A DNA stretch of 64,000 bases from Yersinia bercovieri ATCC 43970 (GCF_013282745.1 NZ_CP054044.1:3782001-3846000), one strand, 5' to 3'; numbered from the stretch's first letter, positions 18,228-29,431 are shown. A program made the numbers and translations. Notes: generated by a model not told the origin, from the sequence alone.

Positions 18228-18935
18228 CTAACGGCTGATTCTTAAATCCTGCAAACGCGCTTTTTGCTTGCCCTGACTATCAAAGTTTTCCATAGCCAGC
18301 CAATCATTAAATGCCTGCTTAATTAATGGCCACTCGCGGTCAGTGATTGAATACCAATTGGTGTCTCTATTGCGCCCTTTCGTCACGATAGCCTGACGAA
18401 ATTGCCCCTCGAATTGGAAACCAAAGCGAGATGCCGCAGCATTTGACGGCTCATTCAATGAATCACATTTCCACTCACAGCGACGATATCCTAATTTGTC
18501 AAAGACGTAATGTAAGAGTAAATATATCGCCTCAGTCCCTGCCGAGTTGCGCTTTAATCGCGGTGACCAATTAACCGAGCCTATCTCGATAACACCATTT
18601 TTTTCATCAATTCGCTGTAAGCCAGCAGTGCCTAATGCGAGGCCCATTTGGGCATCAACCACCGTATAGTGGAGAGAATCTGTACTATTGATTAATGTTT
18701 GCAAATATTGATGAAAACTGGCTTCATTTTCCGGTCGCTCACAATAAAAATAGGTCCAGTCATCTGCATCTTTGACCATGTGATACGCCTGATATAAGCA
18801 GGCCTCATGTTTATCTGCATTGACTGGAGCGAGATAGCAAAAATGGCCCGGCAAAATTTCCCGCTGCGGCAACAGTGCGGCTTGCCAATCCAATAGTTCT
18901 GCTCCGATAGTTTGTCCGAAATCGTTTTGCTTCAC
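18228..18935 (-). CDS. GNAT family N-acetyltransferase (RimJ/RimL-like)
   Basis: 235-residue acetyl-CoA-dependent acetyltransferase of the RimJ/RimL group, which acetylates protein N-termini or small amines. The GTG at 18935 is chosen because AGGGAG lies just upstream; a longer frame from 19004 has no such site. Blocks typical of the group are LGTAGLQRIDEKNGVIEIGSVNWSP (about 122-146, beta strands 4-5) and RRCEWKCDSLNEPSNAAASRFGFQFEGQFRQ (about 175-205), the latter including the acetyl-CoA-binding helix and the EG turn. The substrate is unknown. It is transcribed alone, toward phoH. Confidence 0.75.
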   Translation of the reverse strand: MKQNDFGQTIGAELLDWQAALLPQREILPGHFCYLAPVNADKHEACLYQAYHMVKDADDWTYFYCERPENEASFHQYLQTLINSTDSLHYTVVDAQMGLALGTAGLQRIDEKNGVIEIGSVNWSPRLKRNSAGTEAIYLLLHYVFDKLGYRRCEWKCDSLNEPSNAAASRFGFQFEGQFRQAIVTKGRNRDTNWYSITDREWPLIKQAFNDWLAMENFDSQGKQKARLQDLRISR

Positions 18936-19174
18936 TGTGTGCTCCCTTTTTAATTCAACTGCCAGAGAAATAGCTGTTATGACGAAACTCAATGGTGACT
19001 TCACACTATAATTTTAGCCAGATCATAACAATATATAAGGAGGGGTAATAAAAGAAAGTGGTGTTTTGCGGCATCTATCTCAGAAGCAGGGCTAAAATCA
19101 TAACGGCTATCCCTGAATACCCGATATCAGCGCCTGATGGTCACTGACCTCAAGTATCCAGAGATTATTGCCCA

Positions 19175-19642
19175 TCACCCTCGGCGTAAATTAACCACCG
19201 GAGCGACAGTTGGCAGTTGTAGCCCCTCTTTGACCTCAAGGATCTGCCCGTGCTCATCGTTGTATAACGTGAGACAGGTGCCAGCCTTCAACTGGGCTAT
19301 CATCTCGCCCGAGATATCCATGCTGTTCGCCAGCTCCTCATCATCCAGATGTGGCCGATGACCACGGCGTTCAACCTGAAAACGGATTTGGTTGTACTTG
19401 GCCCAGATAATAATGATCACAGCATTAAATAACGCAATGGCCGCATACAGGGCGATGGTGGTCAGGCCGCTGAGAATGTAGAGCCGAAACGGGATTGGCC
19501 CCATGTGCGGCGCCCGGTCGATCATATCCAGAAATCCTTTCACAAACAGAAAGATAAAACCGAACCAGGCCAACGCGGTAATGATGATGTCGATCCAGCG
19601 GGGCAAAGCCCGCTGCTCGGTATGAATCAGGGGTTCATTCAT
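19175..19642 (-). CDS. hmsS: Poly-beta-1,6-N-acetylglucosamine synthesis protein HmsS/PgaD
   Basis: 155-residue inner-membrane partner of the HmsR glycosyltransferase. Two transmembrane helices (about 20-40 and 60-85) precede a cytosolic tail with [23 protein letters not shown], as in PgaD. In Yersinia and E. coli the HmsR-HmsS pair is activated by cyclic-di-GMP. The ATG overlaps the hmsR stop by four bases, so translation is coupled. Last gene of hmsHFRS. Confidence 0.9.
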   Translation of the reverse strand: MNEPLIHTEQRALPRWIDIIITALAWFGFIFLFVKGFLDMIDRAPHMGPIPFRLYILSGLTTIALYAAIALFNAVIIIIWAKYNQIRFQVERRGHRPHLDDEELANSMDISGEMIAQLKAGTCLTLYNDEHGQILEVKEGLQLPTVAPVVNLRRG

Positions 19643-20973
19643 GGTTTAACTCTCCCTATTCCACGATCTGGACTCACCCAACGCGCACGTTTACGCTTGG
19701 TGTTGAGCATGACCTTGGGAAACGCAACCACAGTGGTAAACAGACTGAGCATCCAGTAGACCATCGGATACCAGATAATCCAGAACAGAGAACTACCCAG
19801 TTTAGGCTCGTAGCGTCGTTCAATCACCAGGCTGATAGCAAACTGCAACAGACAGGTTAAGGCCAATACCATCCCGGTAAAGGCTGGCGGGAAGACCGTT
19901 TGCACATGAATTCCCGGCGGCAGTGGGATCACCAGACCCAGCAGGAATAGAGTGATGCTGAACAGGTAAGTAAAGGCCCAAGTGATAGAGAGCGAATACT
20001 CCAGGAACAGCAGCCACATCCGGCGATTACGCCAGCGCCATAGCTTGAACATATTCTTCAGGAAGACTTCTGCCCCGCCCTGCGCCCAGCGCAGGCGCTG
20101 TTTCCACAAGCCCCCTAGAGTTTCTGGCATCAAAATCCAGCACAAACCCCGAGGCTCAAAAAATACTGACCAGTGTCTAACCTGCAATTTCCAACTGATA
20201 TCAATATCTTCCGTGATCATATCCGGGCTCCAGTAGCCCACATCCGCTAGCGCTCTACGGCGGAAAGCGGCCACCACACCAGAAACGGTGAAGACTTGAC
20301 CATAGACACGTTGCGTCCGCTTAATCAGCCCGATAATAGAGGAGAACTCGCCAACCTGAACACGACCAATCAAGGTTGAGCGGGTGCGGATACGCGGGTT
20401 GCCGGTGACAGCGCCGGTGCGCGGGTTGGCAATCAGTGGCGCGACCAGATAAGGCACCGCTTTTTTGTCCAGTAAGGCGTCACCATCAATGCAGACCAGA
20501 TATTCACTGCGCGCCGCCGCAGCTCCCATGCGCAGGGCAATGGCTTTCCCCTGATTATGGGCCAGATGAATCACTCGCAGACGAGGATCTTCGGCCAGCA
20601 ACGAATCCAGCACTTGGGCGGTATCATCGCTGGAGCCATCGTTAATCGCGATAACCTCGATATTGGTGTAGGTCTGTGCCAATGCCGCGTGAATGGTCTC
20701 CCGCGCATTTAACCCCTCATTAAAGCAAGGGATTAAAATCGACACCAACGGGTTACCTTTCAGCTCCGGCGCTGGCACATCATCGCCCCACGGCCAATGT
20801 CTCTCCCGGCGTAGCCAGAAATAGAGGCCGCCGGTTATCCAGATACCGGACATAAAGAGCGGATAGAAGAAAACAAAATTCAGCAGTACGTCACCGGTAA
20901 AGAGCAGGATCATTCCCGCAGGAATGCTCAATACCAGGCATAGGATGAGTAACGCAATAATTCTATCGATCAT
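19639..20973 (-). CDS. hmsR: Poly-beta-1,6-N-acetylglucosamine synthase HmsR/PgaC
   Basis: 444-residue inner-membrane family 2 processive glycosyltransferase that polymerises UDP-GlcNAc. Start MIDRIIALL at 20973 corresponds to E. coli PgaC (MINRIV) and overlaps the end of hmsF by 11 bp; a longer frame to 21012 is not supported. Two N-terminal TM helices, the catalytic domain with [25 protein letters not shown] and QRLRW (the D,D,D,QxxRW signature), then three C-terminal TM helices ending in [10 protein letters not shown]. Confidence 0.93.
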   Translation of the reverse strand: MIDRIIALLILCLVLSIPAGMILLFTGDVLLNFVFFYPLFMSGIWITGGLYFWLRRERHWPWGDDVPAPELKGNPLVSILIPCFNEGLNARETIHAALAQTYTNIEVIAINDGSSDDTAQVLDSLLAEDPRLRVIHLAHNQGKAIALRMGAAAARSEYLVCIDGDALLDKKAVPYLVAPLIANPRTGAVTGNPRIRTRSTLIGRVQVGEFSSIIGLIKRTQRVYGQVFTVSGVVAAFRRRALADVGYWSPDMITEDIDISWKLQVRHWSVFFEPRGLCWILMPETLGGLWKQRLRWAQGGAEVFLKNMFKLWRWRNRRMWLLFLEYSLSITWAFTYLFSITLFLLGLVIPLPPGIHVQTVFPPAFTGMVLALTCLLQFAISLVIERRYEPKLGSSLFWIIWYPMVYWMLSLFTTVVAFPKVMLNTKRKRARWVSPDRGIGRVKP

Positions 20974-22987
20974 ATAAAGGATACCAGGCAGAAGATAGCA
21001 CAGGGCGGACATCTTTTAGCGGTGGTTCGCCAGTGATAAAGTTATCCGGATAGTAACCAAAATTTTGCGCGCCATTTAACTGCAACTGGCGCATCCATCC
21101 TGCCAATATCGGGCCGCTAATAGCATTGCTGCCTTCAGGCTTGGTCCAGTCCTTCGATTGCAGTTCAAATACAGTTTTATTCAGTGCGCCAGGGCGTTCT
21201 GCAACCTTATTAACCAGTTGCGATAGCCACTCTTTTGACTCAGATAGCGGCACTTTCTCCATTAATGGCATGGCCATCGGGGCAACCCAATCATAGTTAG
21301 CCAGGAAATCATCAAGATTCTGCGCAAACCATGCTTCGCTTTCCGGTTCTAAAATTGGCATAGCGAATATATTACGTGCTGATTTTACTTGCGGGCCACG
21401 AATATCACGTACCTGTTTTGTTAATTCATTTGTGAAATCAACCAGATATTTACTCTTATAGCGGGTCCAGCGCGCCATGGTTTCGGGATCGTTGCGAATA
21501 GTGGCAATCGAACCTGGGAAGCCAGCTTTCTCATAGGCGCGGATAGCATCCGGCGAGGCGTCTTCGAAATCAGACATCACTGCATCGTCGTGATAGAGAA
21601 TGCCATCAATAGGTGCGCTGTAGGCCATATCGCGATAGATATCAATGATGCGCTGCCGAACCTCTGGATTGAATGGCGACAGCCGGCGATATTGGTCTGG
21701 ATCGATGCTTGTTTTGCCAGTTTTCGGATCAATACGGGTGATGCGGGGCAAAGATGGGTCCATGTCAAAGGCCAGCACTGGCATCCAGGCATACACATCG
21801 ACATCTGGACGAGAGGCTAATTGCCAGGCTACGCGGTTAAACAAGTCCTGACGCATTGGGATCCAGCGGTTAGGGAAGTAGACCTGCCGGATATTGCCAT
21901 CCCCTTTGGGGTCAGAAAAAGCTTGTAAAAACACCGTGGTAACACGTAAATCAGAGATCCGCTGCACCAGTTTATCGAGATTTTCCTTCTCCTGTGCCGG
22001 ATCTGGATCGTAGAGATAATCCAAATCAACATGTGCCACCCGCATAATATCTTTTTCTTGTACCGAGGTGACCAACTGGGCAAAGTCTTTCAGCGAGGGG
22101 TTATTACTGATCAAGATACGCGGAATATTCATCAGGTCATTGACGTTAGCAATGCCCGGTTCGAGGGTCATCGCCATTTGATAACCCTGCTGGCGTAAGA
22201 TAGTTAATACTGTGCCGTTTGGCGCACCGTATGGCCAAACCCAGACCCGCGGTTGTTTCCCTGTGGCCTTGATAATCCGCTGAGTAATTAACGAAACGTC
22301 TTTTTCCATCCGCTGCTTGAATGCCGCTTCGGTTTCATATTTCTTCGTCTTTGGATCATAGATCAGGTTGGCCGCCGCCGGTTCAGTATTCCCCTGTGGG
22401 TTGGCAATCACACCATAATGTGAGGCATAGGTATGCGCACCTATCTCAATCAGTTTTGATTTAGACATTTCGGCGATCTCTTTCCAGGTCAGGAAACGAT
22501 CGCGATCGGTACTTAAACCACCAAAATCGACCTTTTTATTGGGCGGTGTATCAATCCAGGTGCCTACCGGTGCCAACACTGCGCTAAAATTATTTGCTTC
22601 TAACAGCGGATACACCCGCGTGTAAAAACTGCGGTAACCATCGTCAAAAGTGAGCAAAATAGCTTTGTTTGGCAGTGGCGTTCCCCCATTGCGGGCCGCC
22701 AAAATCTGATCGACAGAAACCACGTTGTAGCGATTATCTTTCAACCACGCCAACTGCTCACTTAATGCACTGCTTCTTACCGACAGATAGCGCTGATCTG
22801 CCGAGTCATCTTCAACATCATGATAAGCAATAACCACAAAGGTATTTTTTTGCCATGGCCTTTCACTTAGCGGTAACGCACGCTCGGCCGGAGGAACAAA
22901 TACCGGTTTTTCGGCATAACACACGGAGGCCAGTAGCGTTATCATTCCTACTACGAGTATCCGGATAATAAATAGTATCTTCGCCAT
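20963..22987 (-). CDS. hmsF: Poly-beta-1,6-N-acetylglucosamine N-deacetylase HmsF/PgaB
   Basis: 674-residue envelope protein that partly deacetylates the polymer before export. An N-terminal hydrophobic signal (1-25) ends in LLASVCYA; the cysteine is preceded by Val, so it is a poor lipobox compared with E. coli PgaB. The NodB-type domain (about 48-310) shows [18 protein letters not shown] and HTYASHYG, giving the metal-binding Asp and two His residues. The C-terminal half (about 325-650) is the glycoside-hydrolase-like domain, with [33 protein letters not shown] and [10 protein letters not shown]. Second gene of the operon. Confidence 0.93.
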   Translation of the reverse strand: MAKILFIIRILVVGMITLLASVCYAEKPVFVPPAERALPLSERPWQKNTFVVIAYHDVEDDSADQRYLSVRSSALSEQLAWLKDNRYNVVSVDQILAARNGGTPLPNKAILLTFDDGYRSFYTRVYPLLEANNFSAVLAPVGTWIDTPPNKKVDFGGLSTDRDRFLTWKEIAEMSKSKLIEIGAHTYASHYGVIANPQGNTEPAAANLIYDPKTKKYETEAAFKQRMEKDVSLITQRIIKATGKQPRVWVWPYGAPNGTVLTILRQQGYQMAMTLEPGIANVNDLMNIPRILISNNPSLKDFAQLVTSVQEKDIMRVAHVDLDYLYDPDPAQEKENLDKLVQRISDLRVTTVFLQAFSDPKGDGNIRQVYFPNRWIPMRQDLFNRVAWQLASRPDVDVYAWMPVLAFDMDPSLPRITRIDPKTGKTSIDPDQYRRLSPFNPEVRQRIIDIYRDMAYSAPIDGILYHDDAVMSDFEDASPDAIRAYEKAGFPGSIATIRNDPETMARWTRYKSKYLVDFTNELTKQVRDIRGPQVKSARNIFAMPILEPESEAWFAQNLDDFLANYDWVAPMAMPLMEKVPLSESKEWLSQLVNKVAERPGALNKTVFELQSKDWTKPEGSNAISGPILAGWMRQLQLNGAQNFGYYPDNFITGEPPLKDVRPVLSSAWYPLYDR

Positions 22988-22999
22988 AGCGCTGATCCC

Positions 23000-25468
23000 T
23001 TAGAAACGGTAATTCAAATCAAAAGCGAGCGAAAGGTCATGCTCACGGACACCATCATAAGGGCGTTTATCATAGGTAACTGCTACACCAGCATCGACAA
23101 CATCATTCCATTGAATACGTTGCCCATAACCTGCCGTGGTGACCAGGCCATTACCATAATTTTTCTCCCAGTAGCCCCCCACGCCAAGCTGTATTTGCTG
23201 GCTCCAGACGGTCTTATAGTGGCGATACATAATGTGATTCAGGGTCACTGCCGGCAGGTAAGTGAAATCACTTTTCGGGTTGTAGTAGATCACATCTTCT
23301 TTGGTGTTATGGCTCGCAGCCAGGCCCAAACTGAAGTCAGCCGTCAGATATGGCCCGGTCCAGATGCGCTGACGCCCATTAAGCTCATATTCCCAACGGT
23401 TGTTGCCGTCAGAGAAATCTGATGGTGTGACGTTAAACTCAAGATCACGTCGATCATCTGCCTTCCATAGCACGAAGGCAGAAGCACTGTTGGCGGTGAT
23501 ATTGTTTTTCAACGCGCGCAGTGGGGTCTCTTTAGCCAATCTTTCGACCTGGCCCCCGACCCGCCAGTGATCATTAAAATCGTACCAAGTGGCTAACCGG
23601 GCACCGGTTTTATTGCCGAAACCGTAATTCTGGTTATTCACTTCGGCCTCAGCCCAATGGTCACGCGATCGCCACTCTCCACCTAAACGCATCACGCGAT
23701 TAATGCCCTTACCCTCTTCAAATTGCGCATTGTCATAGTTACCACCGCCAAATACCCGCCAGTTATCCGCTATCGGCGGACTATACAGCAGGGTTTCAAT
23801 ACCAAAATCTTTGCTACCACTAACCGGGCTATTGGAGGAGAGCGTGTGGTTACCGAGAATACGCAGCTCATACATATGGTGGACTTTGCGTTGGCGATCT
23901 AGCTCTTGCGACGGCACGTCTTCCGGTGAGCGAGTAATCACATCATCGGTCAGCAACTCCATCTGACGCCACTCCTGTAAATCCATCGCGGTTTCAGCTT
24001 GTGCACGTTCCAAAATAAGGCTGCGTGGTGCCAGGGACTCAACGGCTTTCAACTCTTGCTCAGCTTTACGCGGCAGATCTCTGGCCAGATAGACACTGGC
24101 TAAGGCGATACGTAGATTCTGGTTAGCAGGGGCAGTACTGGAGAGTGTCTCCAGCTTTTTCTGTGCTGCGGGCAGGTCATTAAGCGCCACCAGGGACTGA
24201 ACCAGCAGCGTCTGCCCCTCCATCCAATCGTCATTAGGCTCTTTACCCGGCAGGCCGTAAACCCCAACTTGGTATGGCGTTTGCTCGCTATAGTTCTTAG
24301 CAAATTGATGCGCTTTATCCAATTGCTCACTTTCATTCAGTGCATAATAGAGATCATCAGCATCAAGCAAGTCATCACTGTTGCGGAAAGTTTTACCATC
24401 GGCGTAGTACAGGCTGGTCAAGATCGGCGCAGCTTTTTCTGGCATCCGGCGATCAATATAAGCAGAAGCGGCCCAGCGACGGGCATAGTCAGGCATTTTG
24501 TAGCCTTCCGCCTCCATCGCTTCATACTCTTTAATCAGCTCAACAGTATTACGGCGCACCAGCAATGCACCCAACCTATCAATACGGGCGCGCTGGTAAT
24601 CTGCCTGAGCCTCAGGATCTTTGCTCCAACGGGTTAACAAATCCTGATAGTCTGCCAGTGCCTGATCGGCGATATAGAAACGTTCCGTTTCGCTGCGCGT
24701 TGGCAGCACCGCCATACGAACCTGTTCCGCCGCGGCATCTCTCTCAAGCTGCCGATATTGCTCTGCGGTGACCAGCTTCGGATTCTCTTTAGCAAGCTGC
24801 AACGCCGGATCGGCAATACGGTTTCTTTGCAAGGTTTCAAGGTGATTCTTTAATACTTCCTCAGACTCAGGAGCTAATCGTACCGCCTCACTGGAAGCCT
24901 GCAACGCATCATAATTGCGGTTAGTGGCCCGACTCAGGTAAGAGAGTGTCATGTAGTTTTTCGCGGAGGGATCACGCTCGGCTAACGCTTTTGCCTGCTG
25001 TAAAGCCTCACCGCCACGCCCCGAGTCCGCCTGTGTCATGATCATGCCGGTGATAAGATCAGGGTTGGTCGGGTCTTTCTTCAAGCTGCTTTGCCATAGC
25101 GCCAAAGCTTGATCCCAACGTTTTTCGTTGCGATAAGCCCGCGCCGCAGCCGCTAATCCACGCGAGGAGAGATTCATTGATGAGTGATATTTTTCGTAAA
25201 CGTCGATCACTTCTTGATCGCGCCCTGCCCAACCGGCTATCTGTAGCCAGTCATCAACTTGGCCGCTATTAAGTGGGCCTGCGCTAGATTGTTTTTGTAA
25301 ATAGTCAAGAACCGGCGCAGTATCCCCTGCTCTGGCTTTGATGATTAATGAATCATACTGTGTTTCTGCCATGACGGGGTTAACTGCAAGGCCGGAAATT
25401 AATAGCGCTAATAAAGTAATTCTGTGCCGATGCAATGGGCGCAGCAGTGTCGTAAATGCGTTATACAT
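23000..25468 (-). CDS. hmsH: Poly-beta-1,6-N-acetylglucosamine outer-membrane export protein HmsH/PgaA
   Basis: 822-residue outer-membrane protein. The start at 25468 (MYNAFTTLL) has AAGGG seven bases upstream; the longer frame to 25516 lacks one. Signal peptide about 1-33, ending NPVMA. Residues about 40-510 are TPR-like helical repeats in the periplasm that bind the deacetylated polymer; about 530-822 form a beta-barrel pore with alternating aromatic strands and a C-terminal Phe (LNYRF). First gene of hmsHFRS, 12 bp before hmsF. Confidence 0.92.
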   Translation of the reverse strand: MYNAFTTLLRPLHRHRITLLALLISGLAVNPVMAETQYDSLIIKARAGDTAPVLDYLQKQSSAGPLNSGQVDDWLQIAGWAGRDQEVIDVYEKYHSSMNLSSRGLAAAARAYRNEKRWDQALALWQSSLKKDPTNPDLITGMIMTQADSGRGGEALQQAKALAERDPSAKNYMTLSYLSRATNRNYDALQASSEAVRLAPESEEVLKNHLETLQRNRIADPALQLAKENPKLVTAEQYRQLERDAAAEQVRMAVLPTRSETERFYIADQALADYQDLLTRWSKDPEAQADYQRARIDRLGALLVRRNTVELIKEYEAMEAEGYKMPDYARRWAASAYIDRRMPEKAAPILTSLYYADGKTFRNSDDLLDADDLYYALNESEQLDKAHQFAKNYSEQTPYQVGVYGLPGKEPNDDWMEGQTLLVQSLVALNDLPAAQKKLETLSSTAPANQNLRIALASVYLARDLPRKAEQELKAVESLAPRSLILERAQAETAMDLQEWRQMELLTDDVITRSPEDVPSQELDRQRKVHHMYELRILGNHTLSSNSPVSGSKDFGIETLLYSPPIADNWRVFGGGNYDNAQFEEGKGINRVMRLGGEWRSRDHWAEAEVNNQNYGFGNKTGARLATWYDFNDHWRVGGQVERLAKETPLRALKNNITANSASAFVLWKADDRRDLEFNVTPSDFSDGNNRWEYELNGRQRIWTGPYLTADFSLGLAASHNTKEDVIYYNPKSDFTYLPAVTLNHIMYRHYKTVWSQQIQLGVGGYWEKNYGNGLVTTAGYGQRIQWNDVVDAGVAVTYDKRPYDGVREHDLSLAFDLNYRF

Positions 25469-26141
25469 TATATAACCCTTAAGCCAGCAACTTGTTTGAT
25501 GATCAAGAAAAGCCACTTCACGAACTTCCGTTTTTCATTATGGAATTATGATGAAATGAAGTCCTTAGAATGTATTACAGCATGTTACATAGGATAGTTG
25601 AAAGAAAATACTGTTGTCGAGTTATTATAGAATATTGTTATTCCAGCGATTAATAGAGGTGAAAATGTGGTATATGCGTCAATTCCAGCACACTTAAGAA
25701 TAATCTTAGTTAAAAGTATCGTGAAAATCCAATGATTGGAGATAAAATATTTTCACTAAGTGAATATCGCGACACAGTATCCTGTGAAAAGGCCGCACGA
25801 TTTGGTTTTATGACGCCACTTACTGCTTAGAATTTTGATTATATAAAATATTCTTTATATTTAGGATCACAAACTCACACTATTATTGGCAAGGTCGACT
25901 ATCACTTCCGTTATCATTATTAATAGAACTATTTCAAAATAACAAATAACCAAGAGAATACTATTAACAATAGAGTTAAACCACTCCTGTGCTCTAACAT
26001 ACTATTTTATATGACTAATATTATTATTTACGGGAGCCTACACATCTGCTCCCGTAAAAGGTAAATAAGTGCACGGAAAGAACCGAGGAGCTATTCACAC
26101 AGATGAATTTAATTCACGTAAAGTGAGATATTGTGAACAAA
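25469..26141. other. Intergenic region upstream of hmsHFRS
   Basis: AT-rich 673 bp between the M24 peptidase gene and hmsH. It should hold the hms promoter; I could not fix a promoter or a regulator site. The only clear structure is the hairpin at 26027-26058. Confidence 0.4.
26027..26058 (-). terminator. 11-bp perfect inverted repeat after the M24 peptidase gene
   Basis: TTTACGGGAGC and GCTCCCGTAAA arms around a 10-nt loop, 84 bp past the peptidase stop codon. The sequence after it on the minus strand is AT-rich without a clean U-run, so it is either a terminator or a 3'-end stabiliser. Confidence 0.5.
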
Positions 26142-27359
26142 TTAATGGTAGCGCACTAAGTCACGGTTCAATTTACTTAAAAACTCGAAGCCGTTATTGG
26201 TAATGAGAATCATATCCTCTAACATAATTGAACCAACACCAATACCGTAATAAGGTGTTTCGAGACTTAATACCATTCCAGGACGAAAGGTTTCAGTTGC
26301 CAATGTACTCACAAAGGGGGCTTCTTCTAATCCTAAAAATACACCATCGCCATGCCCGAGATGACCTCGATTATAGTGCGGCAAGCCTGACTTTTTGATG
26401 ACCTCCATGGTGGAATCAAAAACATCTTTTAATTTCACCCCAGGTGCTACCATCGATAACATATGTTCATGACCGATTCTGATGGTGTCATAGATCTGCT
26501 GCGTCAGTGGGTCTGGTTCCCCTAACACAAAGGTTCTTGCCAAATCCGCACCATAGCCGGCAACATCAACACCGCAATCAAACTTAATTAAGTCCCCCAT
26601 TTTGGCCGGCGTCTCATCCGCAATAATTTTAGGTGAGAAGTTATCGCCAACCGCAATAAGATTGAAACGCGAAAAGTTAGTTTCCGGAAACGTCATGACG
26701 GCCGCTTTAAATGCGGCGGTTAATTCCGCAGCGGTACAACCGACACGAATTTTTTTAGCCGCACAAGCAATACCATATTCGGTAATTTCAGCGCTTTTTC
26801 GTAGATGTTTTATCTCCCACGGGCTTTTTATCACTCTTATTTCGTTAAATAACGGGGCGGAATCAACCAATTTTAACCCTGGGGCCACTTGATCCAACAC
26901 TCTTTTACCGCCGTTGGACATTGCATTTAATTCAATAGCAATTGTCTTATTCATTACGCCCGCACTTTCCAGCGCCGCTTTAACTAAGCCGAAAACAGCT
27001 TCAACTGGCGGGCCAATCGGGCGCTCACTTTTTTTCTGATGATTGAGCGGATTACGTGGATCGTCGACATCAACCCATACTGGAAAAGTTTTCAGCTCCA
27101 TATTGGGCATATCAAAGTGTGTGCTGGCAGCCTCAAACTCATTCATAATGATTTGCGAAGGAGTGGTGTCATCGCGAAACATGATAGCAACGGCCGCGCC
27201 GGTATGCCGGAAGGTATACATAAAGAAACTAGCAAACCCAGTCAGATAATAAAAATTATCACATACTGTGACCACCAAAGCATCTATCCCTTCTCGTTCC
27301 ATTACCCTACGGGCGTTATGACTTACCGCGTCTAAATGCGCAATCTTTTCGTTATTCAC
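26142..27359 (-). CDS. M24 family metallopeptidase (Xaa-Pro aminopeptidase-like)
   Basis: 405-residue cytosolic protein with the creatinase N-domain (about 1-165) and the pita-bread M24 catalytic domain (about 175-400). All five metal ligands are present: Asp261 and Asp272 in FDCGVDVAGYGADLARTF, His336 in GHLGHGDG, Glu367 in SLETPYY and Glu381 in MLEDM. GTG at 27359 is chosen as start, with AGGG eight bases before it; a TTG at 27374 has no site. Close to PepP/PepQ-type dipeptidases and to ectoine or creatine hydrolases; substrate unknown. Downstream of fhuF on the same strand. Confidence 0.8.
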   Translation of the reverse strand: MNNEKIAHLDAVSHNARRVMEREGIDALVVTVCDNFYYLTGFASFFMYTFRHTGAAVAIMFRDDTTPSQIIMNEFEAASTHFDMPNMELKTFPVWVDVDDPRNPLNHQKKSERPIGPPVEAVFGLVKAALESAGVMNKTIAIELNAMSNGGKRVLDQVAPGLKLVDSAPLFNEIRVIKSPWEIKHLRKSAEITEYGIACAAKKIRVGCTAAELTAAFKAAVMTFPETNFSRFNLIAVGDNFSPKIIADETPAKMGDLIKFDCGVDVAGYGADLARTFVLGEPDPLTQQIYDTIRIGHEHMLSMVAPGVKLKDVFDSTMEVIKKSGLPHYNRGHLGHGDGVFLGLEEAPFVSTLATETFRPGMVLSLETPYYGIGVGSIMLEDMILITNNGFEFLSKLNRDLVRYH

Positions 27360-27401
27360 CGAAACTGCCCTCAACTCTTTTCTTTATCTGTGAGTTGAAT
27401 C

Positions 27402-27436
27402 ATATACCCAAAGTCACTGAAGTTGCAGCCAGGCGG
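27402..27436 (+). repeat. Possible fragment of an enterobacterial intergenic repeat
   Basis: The stretch beginning ATACCCAAAGTCACTGAAGT and running into TTGCAG and AGGCGG resembles the conserved edge of an intergenic repeat common in Yersinia, Serratia and Photorhabdus. It lies just past the fhuF stop. Identification is from memory of the motif, and only one edge is present. Confidence 0.35.
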
Positions 27437-27440
27437 GTTA

Positions 27441-28208
27441 TTATGGGCGAGATTCAACCGGGCAATCGAGGCAACTGCCCACCCCAGGTAGCTTATTACG
27501 TTGACAGCATGTACGGCGCTGCATACTGCCATTACGCAGAATAACAGTGCGAAAGAGTGGATTTTCTCGCCCGTCAGGCAAATATGGGGAGAGAAAAAGG
27601 TTTTCAATAATATCGTCAAAACCTTCAATTTCACCCAGCTTATTGCTGAATTCACGTAGATACCAAAACATCAAATAGCCAATGTTATTCCATATCAACC
27701 GGATATTAGCCTGCGGCTGATGCGCTATTTTCTCCATAATAGGAATAATATGGTGATCGAGTAGTAAATAGAGACGCGCCAATAGCGACGAGGGCGATTT
27801 GTCCAACCAGCTGTGCTGATAATAGATAGCTTCAGGTCGCCCCGTCGTATGAAATTTAATGCGAAATCTTTCCGGGCGAGTCTCTATAGTTGCGGGTAAT
27901 ACCAGTAACATCAATATGATAGGTGGAATAACCAGGCCAAAATACCACTGCCCCCAGAGTGAGTGCAGTGCTTTATGATTCGCTGTTAGTGCACCATCGT
28001 GGTAGTAGCTATTTTCATACGCTTGCATCAATCGTGGCAAACAGCTGTCAGCAGACCATTGGTTCAGTGTCAGACTCTCTTGCGGTATGACAACCGCATC
28101 CACATGAAAGGTTTCTGAGAAGTGTACGAATGTACGGGCAAACAAACTGGCGATTTCATCAGAAATCGCCGTTGTTGAAGGGATAATCACTTCAGCTGCA
28201 TTCGACAC
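27441..28208 (-). CDS. fhuF: Siderophore-iron reductase FhuF
   Basis: 255-residue cytosolic [2Fe-2S] protein that reduces ferric hydroxamate siderophores. The diagnostic C-terminal cluster motif is complete: Cys234-Cys235-x10-Cys246-x2-Cys249 (RRTCCQRNKLP...CLDC). Also conserved are SLWGQWYFGLVIPP and IWNNIGYLMFWYL. A strong Fur box lies about 45 bp upstream of the ATG. No fhu transport gene is adjacent. Confidence 0.92.
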   Translation of the reverse strand: MSNAAEVIIPSTTAISDEIASLFARTFVHFSETFHVDAVVIPQESLTLNQWSADSCLPRLMQAYENSYYHDGALTANHKALHSLWGQWYFGLVIPPIILMLLVLPATIETRPERFRIKFHTTGRPEAIYYQHSWLDKSPSSLLARLYLLLDHHIIPIMEKIAHQPQANIRLIWNNIGYLMFWYLREFSNKLGEIEGFDDIIENLFLSPYLPDGRENPLFRTVILRNGSMQRRTCCQRNKLPGVGSCLDCPVESRP

Positions 28209-28254
28209 AATCCATACTCCGCGGAACCTGTATGGTGGTATTATTACACTCAGT

Positions 28255-28273
28255 GATAATGATTATCAATAAA
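28255..28273 (-). promoter_or_regulatory. Fur box upstream of fhuF
   Basis: GATAATGATTATCAATAAA matches the 19-bp Fur consensus at 15 positions, with an intact GATAATGAT half. Its distance from the fhuF start suggests overlap with the promoter and iron repression. Confidence 0.8.
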
Positions 28274-28405
28274 GTTAATTAATAATTCTCAACAGCATTC
28301 ACTAGCCGTGATAGGAACGCCCCAACTTACCGCCCGTTAAATTAACCGCAATGTAGTATGAGATTTTGAATATCACGCAGCGGCAAGCTTTATTCGAGGC
28401 TGCAA

Positions 28406-29275
28406 TTATGGTTTTTTCGCCAGCAAGGTCGCAAAACGTAATTTTATCCGATTGCCTTGGGCGTCAGTCTTATGCAATTGCCCAACATCTTCGTTGTACT
28501 TAATAATTTCCCAATTTTTATAGTAATGGCTTAACTCACCTGACTTTAACGTAAAGGAGAATGGCACCGTGCAGGGGAAGTCATCAGTCGACATGGCGGA
28601 GATAATCAGATTATAACCACCGGGCAAGGTACACTCTTGCATGTTGTTAATAATATGGGGGATTCTTTCCGGTTGCAGGAACATCAAAACCACCGTCGAC
28701 AGAATAAAGTGGTAGCGGTTATCCAAACTGGCCTCATTGATGTCGTAGCTATTGGCCGTTATTTTTTGCAGTTCTTCTTGTGCAATGATCTGCTGTAAGT
28801 TACTGATGCTATCGGCACTCTTATCCAGCGCCGTAACATCAAAACCCAATAAATTCAGGTATAGCGAGTTACGCCCGGAACCACAACCTAAATCTAATGC
28901 TTTACCCGGTTGAACCCATTTTACCGCTTCAATCACTTCGGAGTGTGTCGGGGTTAAATTGTATTTCTGATGGTAAAAATCTTCTGCTGTGCAGTAAAAA
29001 CTAAGCTGGCATTGCAGATCATCTGAGCAAGCTGCAATACGGTGCCAAACTTGTGGCTCAATAAACGGTGGCTGATGTTCATTTGAAAATGAGTGCCTTT
29101 CCAGGGTGTTTCCTGCTTCATCCAGAATCAGAAAATCCATCTCCCCGCTGAGAATAGTGAGTTTGGCCCAAGTGCCTGCTTTGGTATTGTGTTTCTCACG
29201 AAACATCGCTGGCACATCACTACTGTTCCAGAGAGGTAACTTTTTATAGCAAAGTAGCGTTGATCTATTTTCCAT
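28406..29275 (-). CDS. tehB: TehB-type SAM-dependent methyltransferase (long form)
   Basis: 289-residue cytosolic methyltransferase linked to tellurite resistance. The N-terminal 85 residues form the small cupin-like domain found in long TehB ([40 protein letters not shown]); about 100-289 is the class I methyltransferase domain with [15 protein letters not shown] as the SAM motif. The ATG at 29275 has GAGGAG seven bases upstream; an earlier ATG would place that site inside the gene. It matches the H. influenzae-like form rather than the short E. coli TehB. No tehA is adjacent. Confidence 0.85.
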   Translation of the reverse strand: MENRSTLLCYKKLPLWNSSDVPAMFREKHNTKAGTWAKLTILSGEMDFLILDEAGNTLERHSFSNEHQPPFIEPQVWHRIAACSDDLQCQLSFYCTAEDFYHQKYNLTPTHSEVIEAVKWVQPGKALDLGCGSGRNSLYLNLLGFDVTALDKSADSISNLQQIIAQEELQKITANSYDINEASLDNRYHFILSTVVLMFLQPERIPHIINNMQECTLPGGYNLIISAMSTDDFPCTVPFSFTLKSGELSHYYKNWEIIKYNEDVGQLHKTDAQGNRIKLRFATLLAKKP

Positions 29276-29431
29276 GCTGATACTCCTCAAATAACCTAAA
29301 GATGCATTTTATATGCAACATATAATACAGCATTCATCTGATCAAATGAAGCAGCAAGAAAACGCCTATTTAGTGATAACCCTACGCGAATTTAATTTTA
29401 AAAATCAATCAAATAGCATCACGCCAAGATA

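Noticed and set aside
27371..27655. 94-codon minus-strand frame at the end of fhuF
   Set aside because: Overlaps fhuF in another frame and has no ribosome site.
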